A stretch of DNA of 64,000 nt from Nitrospirota bacterium (GTDB taxonomy: Bacteria > Nitrospirota > Thermodesulfovibrionia > Thermodesulfovibrionales > UBA1546), in assembly GCA_016195565.1 (NCBI GenBank), contig JACPZK010000010.1, positions 1 through 64,000 on the forward strand, given 5' to 3'. The notes beneath the pieces are model-generated. The model did not search any database. It was not told the DNA's origin and worked only from the letters and a program-made list of their open reading frames with translations. Position numbers and translations under genes: made by a program. Of the stretch, positions 43,850-54,196 are shown one piece after another. Numbering within the stretch: position 1 is the first letter of the stretch; the number at the start of each line of letters is the position of its first letter.

Positions 43850-44057
43850 CTTTTCGCTTTCTATGAAAGGAGGCTGTATCTGTCTTTCGGCAATCTTAAA
43901 CTATCTCTGCACGGGTGCAACCCGGTTCAATATAATATGAAATTACAATTTCTCAGGCGGGGCTATCCGCTCAGAGACTTCAGCCCCTATTCTGACAGAC
44001 CCGTGAATCTTGCCTTAATCCAGACACAGCCTCCTTTCGAGTGCAAAAAGCGAAAAG
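43850..44057. repeat. 208-bp long hairpin repeat with conserved internal helices
   Basis: The ends CTTTTCGCTTT (43850-43860) and AAAGCGAAAAG (44047-44057) are perfect complements. Inside are GAAAGGAGGCTGT (43865-43877) with ACAGCCTCCTTTC (44026-44038), GGCAA with TTGCC (43889-43893/44010-44014), and CACGGGT with ACCCGTG (43910-43916/43999-44005). The transcript on either strand would be a rod with bulges. A partial copy at 20887 shows it is a repeat family. The rest of the gap between cooT and glnE (43743-43849, 44058-44130) shows nothing I can name. Confidence 0.75.
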
Positions 44058-44130
44058 GTGTTCGGCGACAGTGCAGCGTAACCACATACTCCCTCTTGTT
44101 GAAACCTTCTGTTTCGTGCAACAATTACCT

Positions 44131-46911
44131 ATGGAAAAGATGCTCAGAGACGCGGCAGGCTCAACGCCTGATCCTGAGAGGGGCTTTAAAAATCTTGCCA
44201 CATTCTGCGCTAACAATCCTGATTATATTGATAAGCTGAAGGCTGACATAATACCAATATCTCTTCTTTTCAGCTACAGCCAGTTCCTCGCGAATTTCTG
44301 CATCTCAACCCCTGAGATACTGTTTGATACGCTCGCTGAAACAGAGAAAACTGCGGACATGGAATCCCTCTCAGCCTCTTTAAGGGAAAAATTAATGAGC
44401 AGTGATGAAGATGCAAAGGTTGTATGCAGGTTCAAGAAAAAAGAGCTTCTCAGGATAACACTCAGAGATATTCTCAAAGAGGCTGACCTTACAGAGACGA
44501 TGTTTGAACTGAGCATGCTTGCGGATGTAATCGTGGATGAATCGCTAAAGGTTGTTAAAAAGTCACTGACTGAAACATACGGCGAACCTGAAAAGGACGC
44601 ATTTACAGTTATTTCTGTCGGGAAGCTCGGAAGCGATGAACTTAATTTCAGTTCAGACATAGACATAATGTTTGTATATGGGACTGCAGAAGGAGAAACT
44701 TCAGGCACAACAACACCGCAGGGTATTACAGCGAACAGGATAACCAATCACGAGTATTACTGCAAATTAGGAGAGAATCTTAACAGATTTTTATCCGCAA
44801 ATACAGAAGACGGTTTTATCTACAGGGTGGATCTAAGATTAAGGCCTGAGGGACAAAGAGGAAGCATTGCATTGCCGCTGTCAGGTTATGAGACATACTA
44901 TGAATCATGGGGCAGGGCATGGGAGAGGGCAATGCTCCTGAGGGCCAGGCCCATAGCAGGCGATTCAATCCTCGGGAATGAGTTCATGGAAATGATTAAG
45001 CCGTTTGTTTACAGGAAATATCTTGATTTCAGTGCAATTGACGAGATACGGCAGATAAAGACGCGCATAGATTCAGCATTCAAAAAAAATGATATTAAAA
45101 GAGGATACGGCGGCATAAGGGAGATAGAGTTTTTTACCCATGCCCTTCAGCTTATCTATGCAGGCAAGGAGCCTGTATTAAGGGAAAGGGTTACTCAAAA
45201 GGCTCTGCATATGCTTTTGCAGAAAAACTTTATCGGACAGACTGACTATTCTGTGCTTCTGGATAACTACAGATTTCTAAGGACGCTTGAGCACAGGCTG
45301 CAGCAGATGAATGACCTCCAGACTCACAGCCTGCCGGCCGGTGAAAATGGTGAAAATGAACTGAATGCGCTTAGCAAAAAAATGGGATTTTCAGGCAGGG
45401 AATCTTTTTTGAAGGAACTTGAGGCCAGAAGGAAGAGTGTGAGAACTATATACAACTCGCTATTCAGAGAAGAAGAGAAAGCGCAGTCAGACGGAGCGGC
45501 TCTTTTTGATGAGGAACTTTCAGACCCGGAGGTTAAAGAGTATCTTGGCAAAATAGGAATTAAAGATGTTGAGCGAGGGATGCGCAATATCCAGCTTATA
45601 AAAAATTCAACCTACAATTACCAGACGCTGAGGGGCAGAAGGCTTCTCGGTGAGATACTGCCGTCATTTGTTGATGCGGCGGTCAAAAGCAGCAATCCGG
45701 ACATGGCGCTGAATCATCTTCAGTCTTTTGCCTCATTTTTGAGCGCCAGAGAATCCTATCTTGATGCATTTAAGGAAAATAAGGAGCTTATCCCGGTGCT
45801 CACAAATCTCTTTTCACAAAGCGAGTATATTTCAAAGGCTGTGATACGAAGGCCTGACTATCTTGAGATGATAGGGCATGAGATGCTCCTTAAAAAAAGC
45901 TTGAAGGCATTGCAGATAGAATTAAGAGAAAGCATAGAAAGCGGGACAGCTATAAGCGATGCTATCCGCCTTATGCGTCAGGTTGAAGAGATAAGGCTCA
46001 GCCTTCTGTTTCTCCGGAAAAAGATAAACGTGATAGGCCTTACAAAAAGATTAAGCAGGACTGCTGAGGCAATTCTTTCTGTGAGCCTTAAACATCTATG
46101 CGGAGAATCGGCGATGATAGGTTTTGGCAAACTCGGAGGCAGAGAGATTACATTCAACTCTGACCTTGACATCATCTTTGCCTCTGTAGGCGATGTGACG
46201 GAAGAGGATACAAGGGTTGCCGAACAACTCATTAGGCTTCTTATTTCATATACACGCGAAGGCGCCGCATACAGGGTTGACATGAGGCTCAGGCCTGACG
46301 GCACAAAGGGGACTCTTGTTTCATCAATGTCATCATTCAGGGGTTACTACTCAAAGAATGCCGCATTCTGGGAATTTCAGGCGCTTCTTAAGGCAAGGCC
46401 TGTTGCCGGAGATAAAAGAACCGGTCAGTGTTTTATGGACATGGCAAGGGATATTTTAATCGCGCACGGAAGCAGTGTGTCCGCCTCTGAAATGCGCGGC
46501 ATGAGAGAAAGGATACAAAAAGAGCTTTCAAAGGAGACAATGGGTTATGACATAAAACTTGGATACGGTGGGCTTGAAGAGCTTGAATTCACGGTTCAGT
46601 ATCTGCAGCTGAAGAATTGTGCCCAGTGCCCTTCTCTTCTTGTCCAGAATACTTTTGATGCCATAAGGAGATTGCATCTCTCAGGAATAATCAATGAATC
46701 ACATGCAGAATCCATGAAGGGTGCATACATCTCTTACAGAACACTTGAGAGTTATCTCAGGCTCAGGGAACGTGATATCCTGAAGAAAGACGATGAGAAC
46801 ATTTTAATCGCAGCGGCAGAATTTCTCGGATTTAAAAATAAAGATGAATTCCTGCGGCATCTTGAGGGAACAAGAAAAGGCGTGAGAGATGTCTATGATA
46901 TTTATGTCTGA
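44131..46911 (+). CDS. glnE: Glutamine synthetase adenylyltransferase/deadenylase
   Basis: The protein of about 926 residues has two nucleotidyltransferase halves: GKLGSDELNFSSDIDIMFVY (deadenylylating) and GFGKLGGREITFNSDLDIIFA (adenylylating), each followed by a substrate-binding helical region. It switches glutamine synthetase off and on in response to PII proteins. ATG 44131 (MEKMLRDAAG) is preferred; the frame also runs upstream to 44041, where it reads the end of the hairpin repeat. Its end overlaps pyrE by 10 bases on the opposite strand. Confidence 0.9.
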   Translation: MEKMLRDAAGSTPDPERGFKNLATFCANNPDYIDKLKADIIPISLLFSYSQFLANFCISTPEILFDTLAETEKTADMESLSASLREKLMSSDEDAKVVCRFKKKELLRITLRDILKEADLTETMFELSMLADVIVDESLKVVKKSLTETYGEPEKDAFTVISVGKLGSDELNFSSDIDIMFVYGTAEGETSGTTTPQGITANRITNHEYYCKLGENLNRFLSANTEDGFIYRVDLRLRPEGQRGSIALPLSGYETYYESWGRAWERAMLLRARPIAGDSILGNEFMEMIKPFVYRKYLDFSAIDEIRQIKTRIDSAFKKNDIKRGYGGIREIEFFTHALQLIYAGKEPVLRERVTQKALHMLLQKNFIGQTDYSVLLDNYRFLRTLEHRLQQMNDLQTHSLPAGENGENELNALSKKMGFSGRESFLKELEARRKSVRTIYNSLFREEEKAQSDGAALFDEELSDPEVKEYLGKIGIKDVERGMRNIQLIKNSTYNYQTLRGRRLLGEILPSFVDAAVKSSNPDMALNHLQSFASFLSARESYLDAFKENKELIPVLTNLFSQSEYISKAVIRRPDYLEMIGHEMLLKKSLKALQIELRESIESGTAISDAIRLMRQVEEIRLSLLFLRKKINVIGLTKRLSRTAEAILSVSLKHLCGESAMIGFGKLGGREITFNSDLDIIFASVGDVTEEDTRVAEQLIRLLISYTREGAAYRVDMRLRPDGTKGTLVSSMSSFRGYYSKNAAFWEFQALLKARPVAGDKRTGQCFMDMARDILIAHGSSVSASEMRGMRERIQKELSKETMGYDIKLGYGGLEELEFTVQYLQLKNCAQCPSLLVQNTFDAIRRLHLSGIINESHAESMKGAYISYRTLESYLRLRERDILKKDDENILIAAAEFLGFKNKDEFLRHLEGTRKGVRDVYDIYV

Positions 46912-47459
46912 CGGTAAAGCGCCATTACATCATCCCTGAGGATTAGGGAGTCCACTTTATAGCCTGATGCCTCAATGTTTTCCCTGCCGCCTTCCTGCCT
47001 GTCAATGAGAGCGATTACCCTTACTATTTCAAGCCCTGCCGCTTTTGCCCTTGTAATTGCCTCAATGGTTGATTTGCCTGTTGTAATAACATCATCAACA
47101 ATCACAACCCTGTCGCCTTCTTTGACATTGCCTTCTATCCACAACATTGTGCCGTGCGATTTTGCCGATTTCCTCACTACAAAGGTCTCAACAGGTTTCC
47201 CTTTTAAATGAGATGTGTATGAGACAGCATACGCAACAGGGTCTGCACCGAGCGTGAGGCCTCCGATGGCTTTAGCGCCTGAATCTTTTATCATTTCATA
47301 GATGAGATTGCCGATAAGATACATTCCTTCGGGATGCAAAGTAACTGCTTTGCAGTTGAAATAATAGTTGGACATTCTGCCTGATACAAGTTTAAATACA
47401 GGCTCTTCGCTGTATTTGAAAGCCTTTTCAAAAATAAGTTCTATGAGGCGTTTTTTCAT
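46902..47459 (-). CDS. pyrE: Orotate phosphoribosyltransferase
   Basis: The 185-residue protein makes orotidine-5'-phosphate from orotate and PRPP in pyrimidine synthesis. It has the PRPP loop VVIVDDVITTGKST and the N-terminal FKLVSGRMSNYYFNCKAVTLHP typical of this subgroup. The promoter just upstream (TTGACA-N17-TATTTT) ends 8 bases before the ATG. Confidence 0.94.
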   Translation of the reverse strand: MKKRLIELIFEKAFKYSEEPVFKLVSGRMSNYYFNCKAVTLHPEGMYLIGNLIYEMIKDSGAKAIGGLTLGADPVAYAVSYTSHLKGKPVETFVVRKSAKSHGTMLWIEGNVKEGDRVVIVDDVITTGKSTIEAITRAKAAGLEIVRVIALIDRQEGGRENIEASGYKVDSLILRDDVMALYRQT

Positions 47460-47467
47460 CGTGATTG

Positions 47468-47496
47468 AAAATACAACAAATGCAAAAGGTTGTCAA
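47468..47496 (-). promoter_or_regulatory. pyrE promoter, predicted leaderless
   Basis: On the minus strand, TTGACA (plus TGTCAA, 47491-47496), a 17-base spacer and TATTTT (47468-47473). Eight bases then separate the -10 from ATG 47459, with no ribosome site. One end of MITE copy 2 lies only 15 bases from the -35. Confidence 0.7.
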
Positions 47497-47510
47497 TGTC
47501 CGGGCTGATT

Positions 47511-47706
47511 CCGAAAAATAGACATAGAACTATAAACGCTTGAATTACCTGTCATTGCGAGAACCCGAAGGGTTCGTGGCAATCTTTCTGTGAAAGCTTG
47601 AGATTGCGGAGCCTGTTCCGAGTCTGTCATAAGAGATTGCTTCGCTTCGCTCGCAATGACAGACGAGGAATCCTCGCAATGACAACTTTCTATGTCTATT
47701 TTTCGG
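47511..47706. mobile_element. MITE-like element, copy 2, with possible target duplication
   Basis: The 196-bp element has perfect 19-bp terminal inverted repeats CCGAAAAATAGACATAGAA. CTGATT flanks it on both sides (47505-47510 and 47707-47712), consistent with a 6-bp target duplication. Inside are GTCATTGCGAG-type palindromes, more of them than in copy 1, so copy 1 is internally shorter. Both copies share subterminal words (GTCATTGCGAG; a CGCTTGAATT/AATTCAAGGCG pair). Confidence 0.8.
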
Positions 47707-47729
47707 CTGATTTTTGTTTAAACTATCAG

Positions 47730-49768
<2,039 letters not shown>

Positions 49769-49831
49769 ATTTTTCAATCACAGGAACGGGAGAAGAGCTA
49801 ATTGTCACAAAAATATTCTAAAATATCTGTT

Positions 49832-50209
49832 ATGAAAGCCAAAAAGAATCTTATAGTTGTAGGCGACAGGGTTTTGATAGAGCCTGATGAGAAAGGAGAC
49901 AGAACCAGCACAGGGCTTTATCTTCCGCCCACGGTGAAAGAAAAAGACAAAGTACAGGGAGGGTATGTTATAAAAACCGGCCCGGGCTATCCTGTCCATG
50001 ACCCGAATGTAATTCTTGAAGAGCCGTGGTCTGCAAAAAAGAGGCAGGAATTGAAATACATACCTTTGCAGGCGGCAGAAGGCGATTATGCAATCTTCCT
50101 TAAAGACGCCGCTATAGAGATAGAGTTTGAAGACAAAAAATACCTTATAGTCCCCCATTCTGCCATACTCACACTGGTAAGAACGGATATTGTGGAGGAA
50201 GAAACATGA
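49832..50209 (+). CDS. GroES-like (Cpn10 fold) protein
   Basis: The Cpn10 core is recognisable: VGDRVLIEPDEKGDRTSTGLYLPPTVKEKDKVQGGYVIKTG, followed by an insertion (residues about 60-80, DPNVILEEPWSAKKRQELKY) that canonical GroES lacks. The protein ends KYLIVPHSAILTLV. It is longer than GroES and not next to groEL, so it may be a specialised co-chaperonin or an unrelated user of the fold. Start 49832 is preferred to an in-frame TTG at 49802. Confidence 0.72.
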   Translation: MKAKKNLIVVGDRVLIEPDEKGDRTSTGLYLPPTVKEKDKVQGGYVIKTGPGYPVHDPNVILEEPWSAKKRQELKYIPLQAAEGDYAIFLKDAAIEIEFEDKKYLIVPHSAILTLVRTDIVEEET

Positions 50210-50279
50210 ATTTATCCTTAAAATCCACTCGGTTAAGATAAAAGTGATTTCTAAGCGGTTTGATATGCCTGCATTTTTA

Positions 50280-50296
50280 CCAGCATTAATTGCTGG
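50280..50296. promoter_or_regulatory. Palindrome CCAGCA-TTAAT-TGCTGG upstream of the toxin-antitoxin pair
   Basis: A perfect dyad of 6-bp arms lies 54 bases before the antitoxin ATG, close to AT-rich -10-like sequences. Antitoxins of this type usually repress their own operon through such sites. Confidence 0.5.
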
Positions 50297-50349
50297 CAAT
50301 ATTAGCTTCCATATGCTACATTATAAAAAAATGGCATAAGGAGTTAGCG

Positions 50350-50589
50350 ATGGGCAAAAAAGCAACATTTGTTCTGAATGAAACAGTAATAGCACAGGCT
50401 AAAGAAATTGTTGAGAAAGGTGTTTTTAAATCAATGAATGCCTTTGTTGAGTCTGCAATAAAAGACGAAATTGAAAGTATAAAGAAAGACAACATAAGAC
50501 AAGCTATTATTCGGGCAAGCAAAGATCCTCTTTTCCTTTCTGATATAAAAGAGGTTGAAAAAGATTTTGAATATGCAGATTTTGACTAG
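50350..50589 (+). CDS. Ribbon-helix-helix-type antitoxin
   Basis: ATG 50350 follows AAGGAG by 8 bases; an in-frame start at 50290 would cross the palindrome. The 79-residue protein begins KKATFVLNETVIAQAKEIVEKG, a beta strand plus helix as in MetJ/CopG antitoxins, and ends with an acidic tail (DIKEVEKDFEYADFD) suited to bind a toxin. The toxin gene follows after 8 bases. Confidence 0.82.
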   Translation: MGKKATFVLNETVIAQAKEIVEKGVFKSMNAFVESAIKDEIESIKKDNIRQAIIRASKDPLFLSDIKEVEKDFEYADFD

Positions 50590-50597
50590 GGCAATAA

Positions 50598-50942
50598 ATG
50601 AATTATAAGTGGAGAATCTTTTCAGCGGATCTGAATCCTGTTACCGGTTCGGAACAGAGAGGGAAAAGACCTGTCTTAGTTATAAGCGATGAAGATTTTA
50701 ATATAGTTATGCCTGTTGTAACCGTCCTGCCGTTGACCTCATTAAAAGAAGGAAGAAAGATTTATCCGAATGAAGTTTTATTAAAAAAAGGCACTGCCGG
50801 ACTTCCTCACGATTCAGTTGTCCTTGCACATCAGATAAGGACAATATCAAAACAAAGACTCAAAGACACGATTGGACTAATCGCAGACTACAGCATCTGT
50901 GAAAACATAAACGAGGCATTAAAAGTGCATTTGAATTTGTAG
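50598..50942 (+). CDS. PemK/MazF-type mRNA interferase toxin
   Basis: The 114-residue protein has the PemK/MazF core: WRIFSADLNPVTGSEQRGKRPVLVIS (active-site Arg region), VTVLPLTS and DSVVLAHQIRTISKQRL. It cleaves mRNA at specific sites unless blocked by the antitoxin. Motifs and length are complete, so it should be functional. Confidence 0.92.
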   Translation: MNYKWRIFSADLNPVTGSEQRGKRPVLVISDEDFNIVMPVVTVLPLTSLKEGRKIYPNEVLLKKGTAGLPHDSVVLAHQIRTISKQRLKDTIGLIADYSICENINEALKVHLNL

Positions 50943-51018
50943 AAAAAATAAAAATGGGACATTCTTTTAAAATTTCCAACAAGTCACCCAATTCTTATAA
51001 TAAAAAGGGGACGCAAAT

Positions 51019-52080
51019 ATGAAAATAGCTGTTACAGCAGATTTACATTTGAAATCAAGAGAAGAATACCTTGAGCGGTGGAATGCATTGGAGAATATTA
51101 TTAATCAAATGTTTGACGAAGACATTAAAATACTGATTATTGCAGGGGATTTGTTTAATAAAGAAAGCCAGAATTACTCTGAACTTGATGAATTTTGTAA
51201 ACAGAAAAAATATGAACAAATTAAATTCTATATTATCCCAGGGAATCATGATTCAAGTGTAAGCTCTAAATATTTTACAGCGGATAATATTGAAATTTTC
51301 AATGAACCCAAAATTCTACCATTGGGAGAACCTCCATTATATTTCTTTTTCACACCTTATATACCCGATAAATCTATGGGGGAAATTATCGCAAAATACA
51401 AAGATGACTTGTCTGAACGTTGGGTGTTGATTGGACATGGTGATTACTTAGAAGGCTCTCGACTTCCAAATCCCTATGAGCCGGGCATTTATATGCCATT
51501 AAGCAGGACTGACATAGAGTATTATAAGCCCGCAAAAGTTGTATTAGGTCATATCCATAAAAGAATGGAACTCGGTAAAGTTTTCTATGCAGGTTCACCT
51601 TGTGGACTGGATATTAATGAAACAGGGGAAAGAAGTTTTTTAATTGTTGATACAAATAGCATTAATATTACTTCTAAAACGGTTGATACAGATTATATAT
51701 TCTTTAACGAGACTTTAATAGTATTGCCAACCGAAGATGAATTTGATTTTATCAAAAATAAAATAGTTGGTGTGGTTGAAAGATGGAATCTCAATGAAAA
51801 TGAAATATCTAAAGCAAAAATTCGCTTGAAAGTTAAAGGGTACACTTCTGACAAAAAACAACTTGAAACAGTTATAAAAGCTACTTTGAGAGAAATCGCT
51901 TTCTACAATGATGAAGAACCTGATTTGACTGAAGTGGCTGTATTTAATGACACGGAGCGTATCAGTATAGTAGAAAAGGTAAAAGAAGAAATAGAGAGAT
52001 TAGAATGGAATTTTGGGGATGAAAGAACTAAAAGAGATGATATGTTAGAGCAAGCACTTAAAATTATTTTGAATGAGTAA
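51019..52080 (+). CDS. SbcD/Mre11-like metallophosphoesterase (YhaO-type)
   Basis: The 353-residue protein has all nuclease metal motifs: VTADLHL, IAGDLFN, PGNHDSS, IGHGDYL and LGHIHKR. A C-terminal domain follows (residues about 230-353) that, as in Mre11 or SbcD, would bind the ATPase partner. The next gene overlaps by 8 bases and encodes an SMC-like ATPase, so this is a nuclease/ATPase pair. Codons are much richer in A and T than in most neighbours, a sign of lateral transfer. Confidence 0.87.
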   Translation: MKIAVTADLHLKSREEYLERWNALENIINQMFDEDIKILIIAGDLFNKESQNYSELDEFCKQKKYEQIKFYIIPGNHDSSVSSKYFTADNIEIFNEPKILPLGEPPLYFFFTPYIPDKSMGEIIAKYKDDLSERWVLIGHGDYLEGSRLPNPYEPGIYMPLSRTDIEYYKPAKVVLGHIHKRMELGKVFYAGSPCGLDINETGERSFLIVDTNSINITSKTVDTDYIFFNETLIVLPTEDEFDFIKNKIVGVVERWNLNENEISKAKIRLKVKGYTSDKKQLETVIKATLREIAFYNDEEPDLTEVAVFNDTERISIVEKVKEEIERLEWNFGDERTKRDDMLEQALKIILNE

Positions 52081-54169
52081 AAGTATGGGAATCAAAATTG
52101 ATAAGATAAGTGTTAAAAATCTTGGGCCAATTCAGGAATTTAATAAAGAATTAAGTCTCTTAAATCTCATATACAGTCCGAATGAAAAGGGGAAAACTTT
52201 TTTAACTGAATTTATTATCTGTGCTTTGTTTAAAAATAAAGACCGTTGGAAATGCGTTAGAGAAGGCGGTTCAGGAAAGGTTTGGATTAGTGGTTTGGTC
52301 AATAGTCCAGTTGAGTTTTCTCCCTCAACCAGAAACAAACTTGAAGATTATTGGGAAAAAGACGGAAGAGGATTACTACCTTCGATGGTTAAACTTATTG
52401 TGTCAAAAGGGGCAGAATCTTTGATAGAAGACACCAATGACGGTATTAGTAAAAATTTTATGAAGGAAATTTTATCAGGCATTAGTCTTTTGGATAAAAT
52501 TGATAATGATAACATTTCAAAAACTGTGAAGTCTGCCCAATTGGAGGATGGCAGAATCATTATGGATAGGCGAGGCGGTAAAGATTATTACTCGTTAAAA
52601 GAAGAATTAGTGGAAATTGATAAATTGTTTGCAGAAATCGAAACTAAATATTTAAAGGGAATAATAGAAACCTATAAAATACAAGAAAAATCATTACAGG
52701 AGCAGTTAGAAAAACTTACCAAGGCAAAATTCCATGAAGCATATTTAATTGCAGAGAAGGTCAAAGAATTAGAAACAGAATTAAGCAAAATTTCAGAAGA
52801 TGGATTAAAGCAAATAGAAACTGCCCTTTCTTTGTATATAAGCAAAATGGGGTCTCATGAGAAATTGGGGAAAGATTATAAAGATGCGGTGGAAAGGAGC
52901 AAAAACTTCAGTTGGTTGCAGAAGGCATTATCCAACTATAAGGATTTGACTACAGAGATCATTGAAAAACCCAGCAACCTTTTGCTTTTCGTAGGGGGTA
53001 TCTTAGCTGTAATTACAGTTATTCTAATTTTTTCCGAACAAAAATTTGCCAGCATTGTATCTTTTTTAGGTACGCTTGCGGTTGCTGTAATGTATATCAA
53101 GAAATTATATGACGCCTCAAAACACACGGGTCAAAATGGAGAACTAAACAAAATCAAAGTAGAATTTACGAATCGGACTGGGAAAGAATTAACAGATATT
53201 GCTTTAATAGAAACTGAACTGGAGATGCAAAGAAAATTTTATGATAAAGCAGAAACTTTAGATGAGCAATTAAAAAATTTAGATAGAGAATTATCTAATG
53301 ATTATTTTTCTATTCAACAAAAATTTATTAATCTTGCAGGCCAAGAAATTGAAAAATCCAATTGGAATTCAACTTTGAGCGGCATAAAGCAAAAAATTAA
53401 TAATTTGAAAAATGAGATTAAGGAAAGACAACTAAAATTAAATAAACTGAGAGTGGATGAGACAGATTATTTGCATGAGGATGTTGGAGTTAAATATAGT
53501 CAAGAGGAGATTGAGAAGGTTGAACGAAAACTCAACGAAATTAAAAATAAAATTGGAATAAAAGAAAAAGATTTTGAAGACCTGAAACCTAAAGTATGCA
53601 GCAAAACAGGAGATGATTTAAGTATTGGCTGGGAGCAGCTTTTAGAGAATCTACGTAACAAGCGACTTGAAAAGCAAAATCAATTAAATGAGTTAGAAGC
53701 TAAAATTATAGCAGGAATTATAGTTCATAGAGTAATCTCTCAATTACGGAATGAGGAGGATATAAAAATACGAGAAGGATTAGAATCTGATATGGTATTA
53801 AAGCCATTAAAAGACCTGACACAGCGTTATAATAAACTTGCGTTAGATGGAGACAACTTAACAGTCTCTGATGACTATAGCAATTTTTCCCTAAAAGATT
53901 TGAGTACAGGGGCAAAAGAACAAGTAATGTTGGCATTGCGGATTGGGTTTAGTTCAAAATTATTAAAACAAGACAGTCTTTTTCTTATCTTAGATGATGC
54001 GTTTCAACACACTGATTGGGAAAGACGAAAAACTGTAGTAGAACAACTGGCTGATATTACAAAAAAAGGATGGCAAATAATCTACTTAACTATGGATAAT
54101 CATATAAAAGGACTGTTTGATGAAGTTGGTAAAGAATTAAGAGAAGACTATAAAAGTTTAGAGTTATGA
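52073..54169 (+). CDS. SbcC/Rad50-like ATPase with membrane hairpin (YhaN-like)
   Basis: The 698-residue protein has an N-terminal ATPase lobe, a long coiled coil and a C-terminal lobe. The Walker A is unusual: residues 35-42 read SPNEKGKT, lacking the first Gly of GxxxxGKT. The ABC signature is DLSTGAKEQVMLALR and Walker B is LFLILDDAF. Two hydrophobic helices (about residues 301-345) sit in the middle of the coiled coil, where Rad50 has a Cys-X-X-Cys zinc hook; no such hook is seen. This is the layout of Bacillus YhaN, so the complex probably attaches to the membrane. It is far smaller than SbcC (about 1,000 residues). Confidence 0.82.
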   Translation: MSKSMGIKIDKISVKNLGPIQEFNKELSLLNLIYSPNEKGKTFLTEFIICALFKNKDRWKCVREGGSGKVWISGLVNSPVEFSPSTRNKLEDYWEKDGRGLLPSMVKLIVSKGAESLIEDTNDGISKNFMKEILSGISLLDKIDNDNISKTVKSAQLEDGRIIMDRRGGKDYYSLKEELVEIDKLFAEIETKYLKGIIETYKIQEKSLQEQLEKLTKAKFHEAYLIAEKVKELETELSKISEDGLKQIETALSLYISKMGSHEKLGKDYKDAVERSKNFSWLQKALSNYKDLTTEIIEKPSNLLLFVGGILAVITVILIFSEQKFASIVSFLGTLAVAVMYIKKLYDASKHTGQNGELNKIKVEFTNRTGKELTDIALIETELEMQRKFYDKAETLDEQLKNLDRELSNDYFSIQQKFINLAGQEIEKSNWNSTLSGIKQKINNLKNEIKERQLKLNKLRVDETDYLHEDVGVKYSQEEIEKVERKLNEIKNKIGIKEKDFEDLKPKVCSKTGDDLSIGWEQLLENLRNKRLEKQNQLNELEAKIIAGIIVHRVISQLRNEEDIKIREGLESDMVLKPLKDLTQRYNKLALDGDNLTVSDDYSNFSLKDLSTGAKEQVMLALRIGFSSKLLKQDSLFLILDDAFQHTDWERRKTVVEQLADITKKGWQIIYLTMDNHIKGLFDEVGKELREDYKSLEL

Positions 54170-54196
54170 GAGCATCCGATATCAACGGGGGGAATC

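Noticed and set aside
43850-44057. A glnE riboswitch, 6S RNA or SRP RNA
   Set aside because: The conserved motifs of these RNAs are not visible and a partial copy lies upstream of tsaB, so a repeat element fits better.
43847-44239. Open frame of 130 codons across the cooT-glnE gap
   Set aside because: It reads through the hairpin repeat and the start of glnE in the wrong frame, with no recognisable protein.
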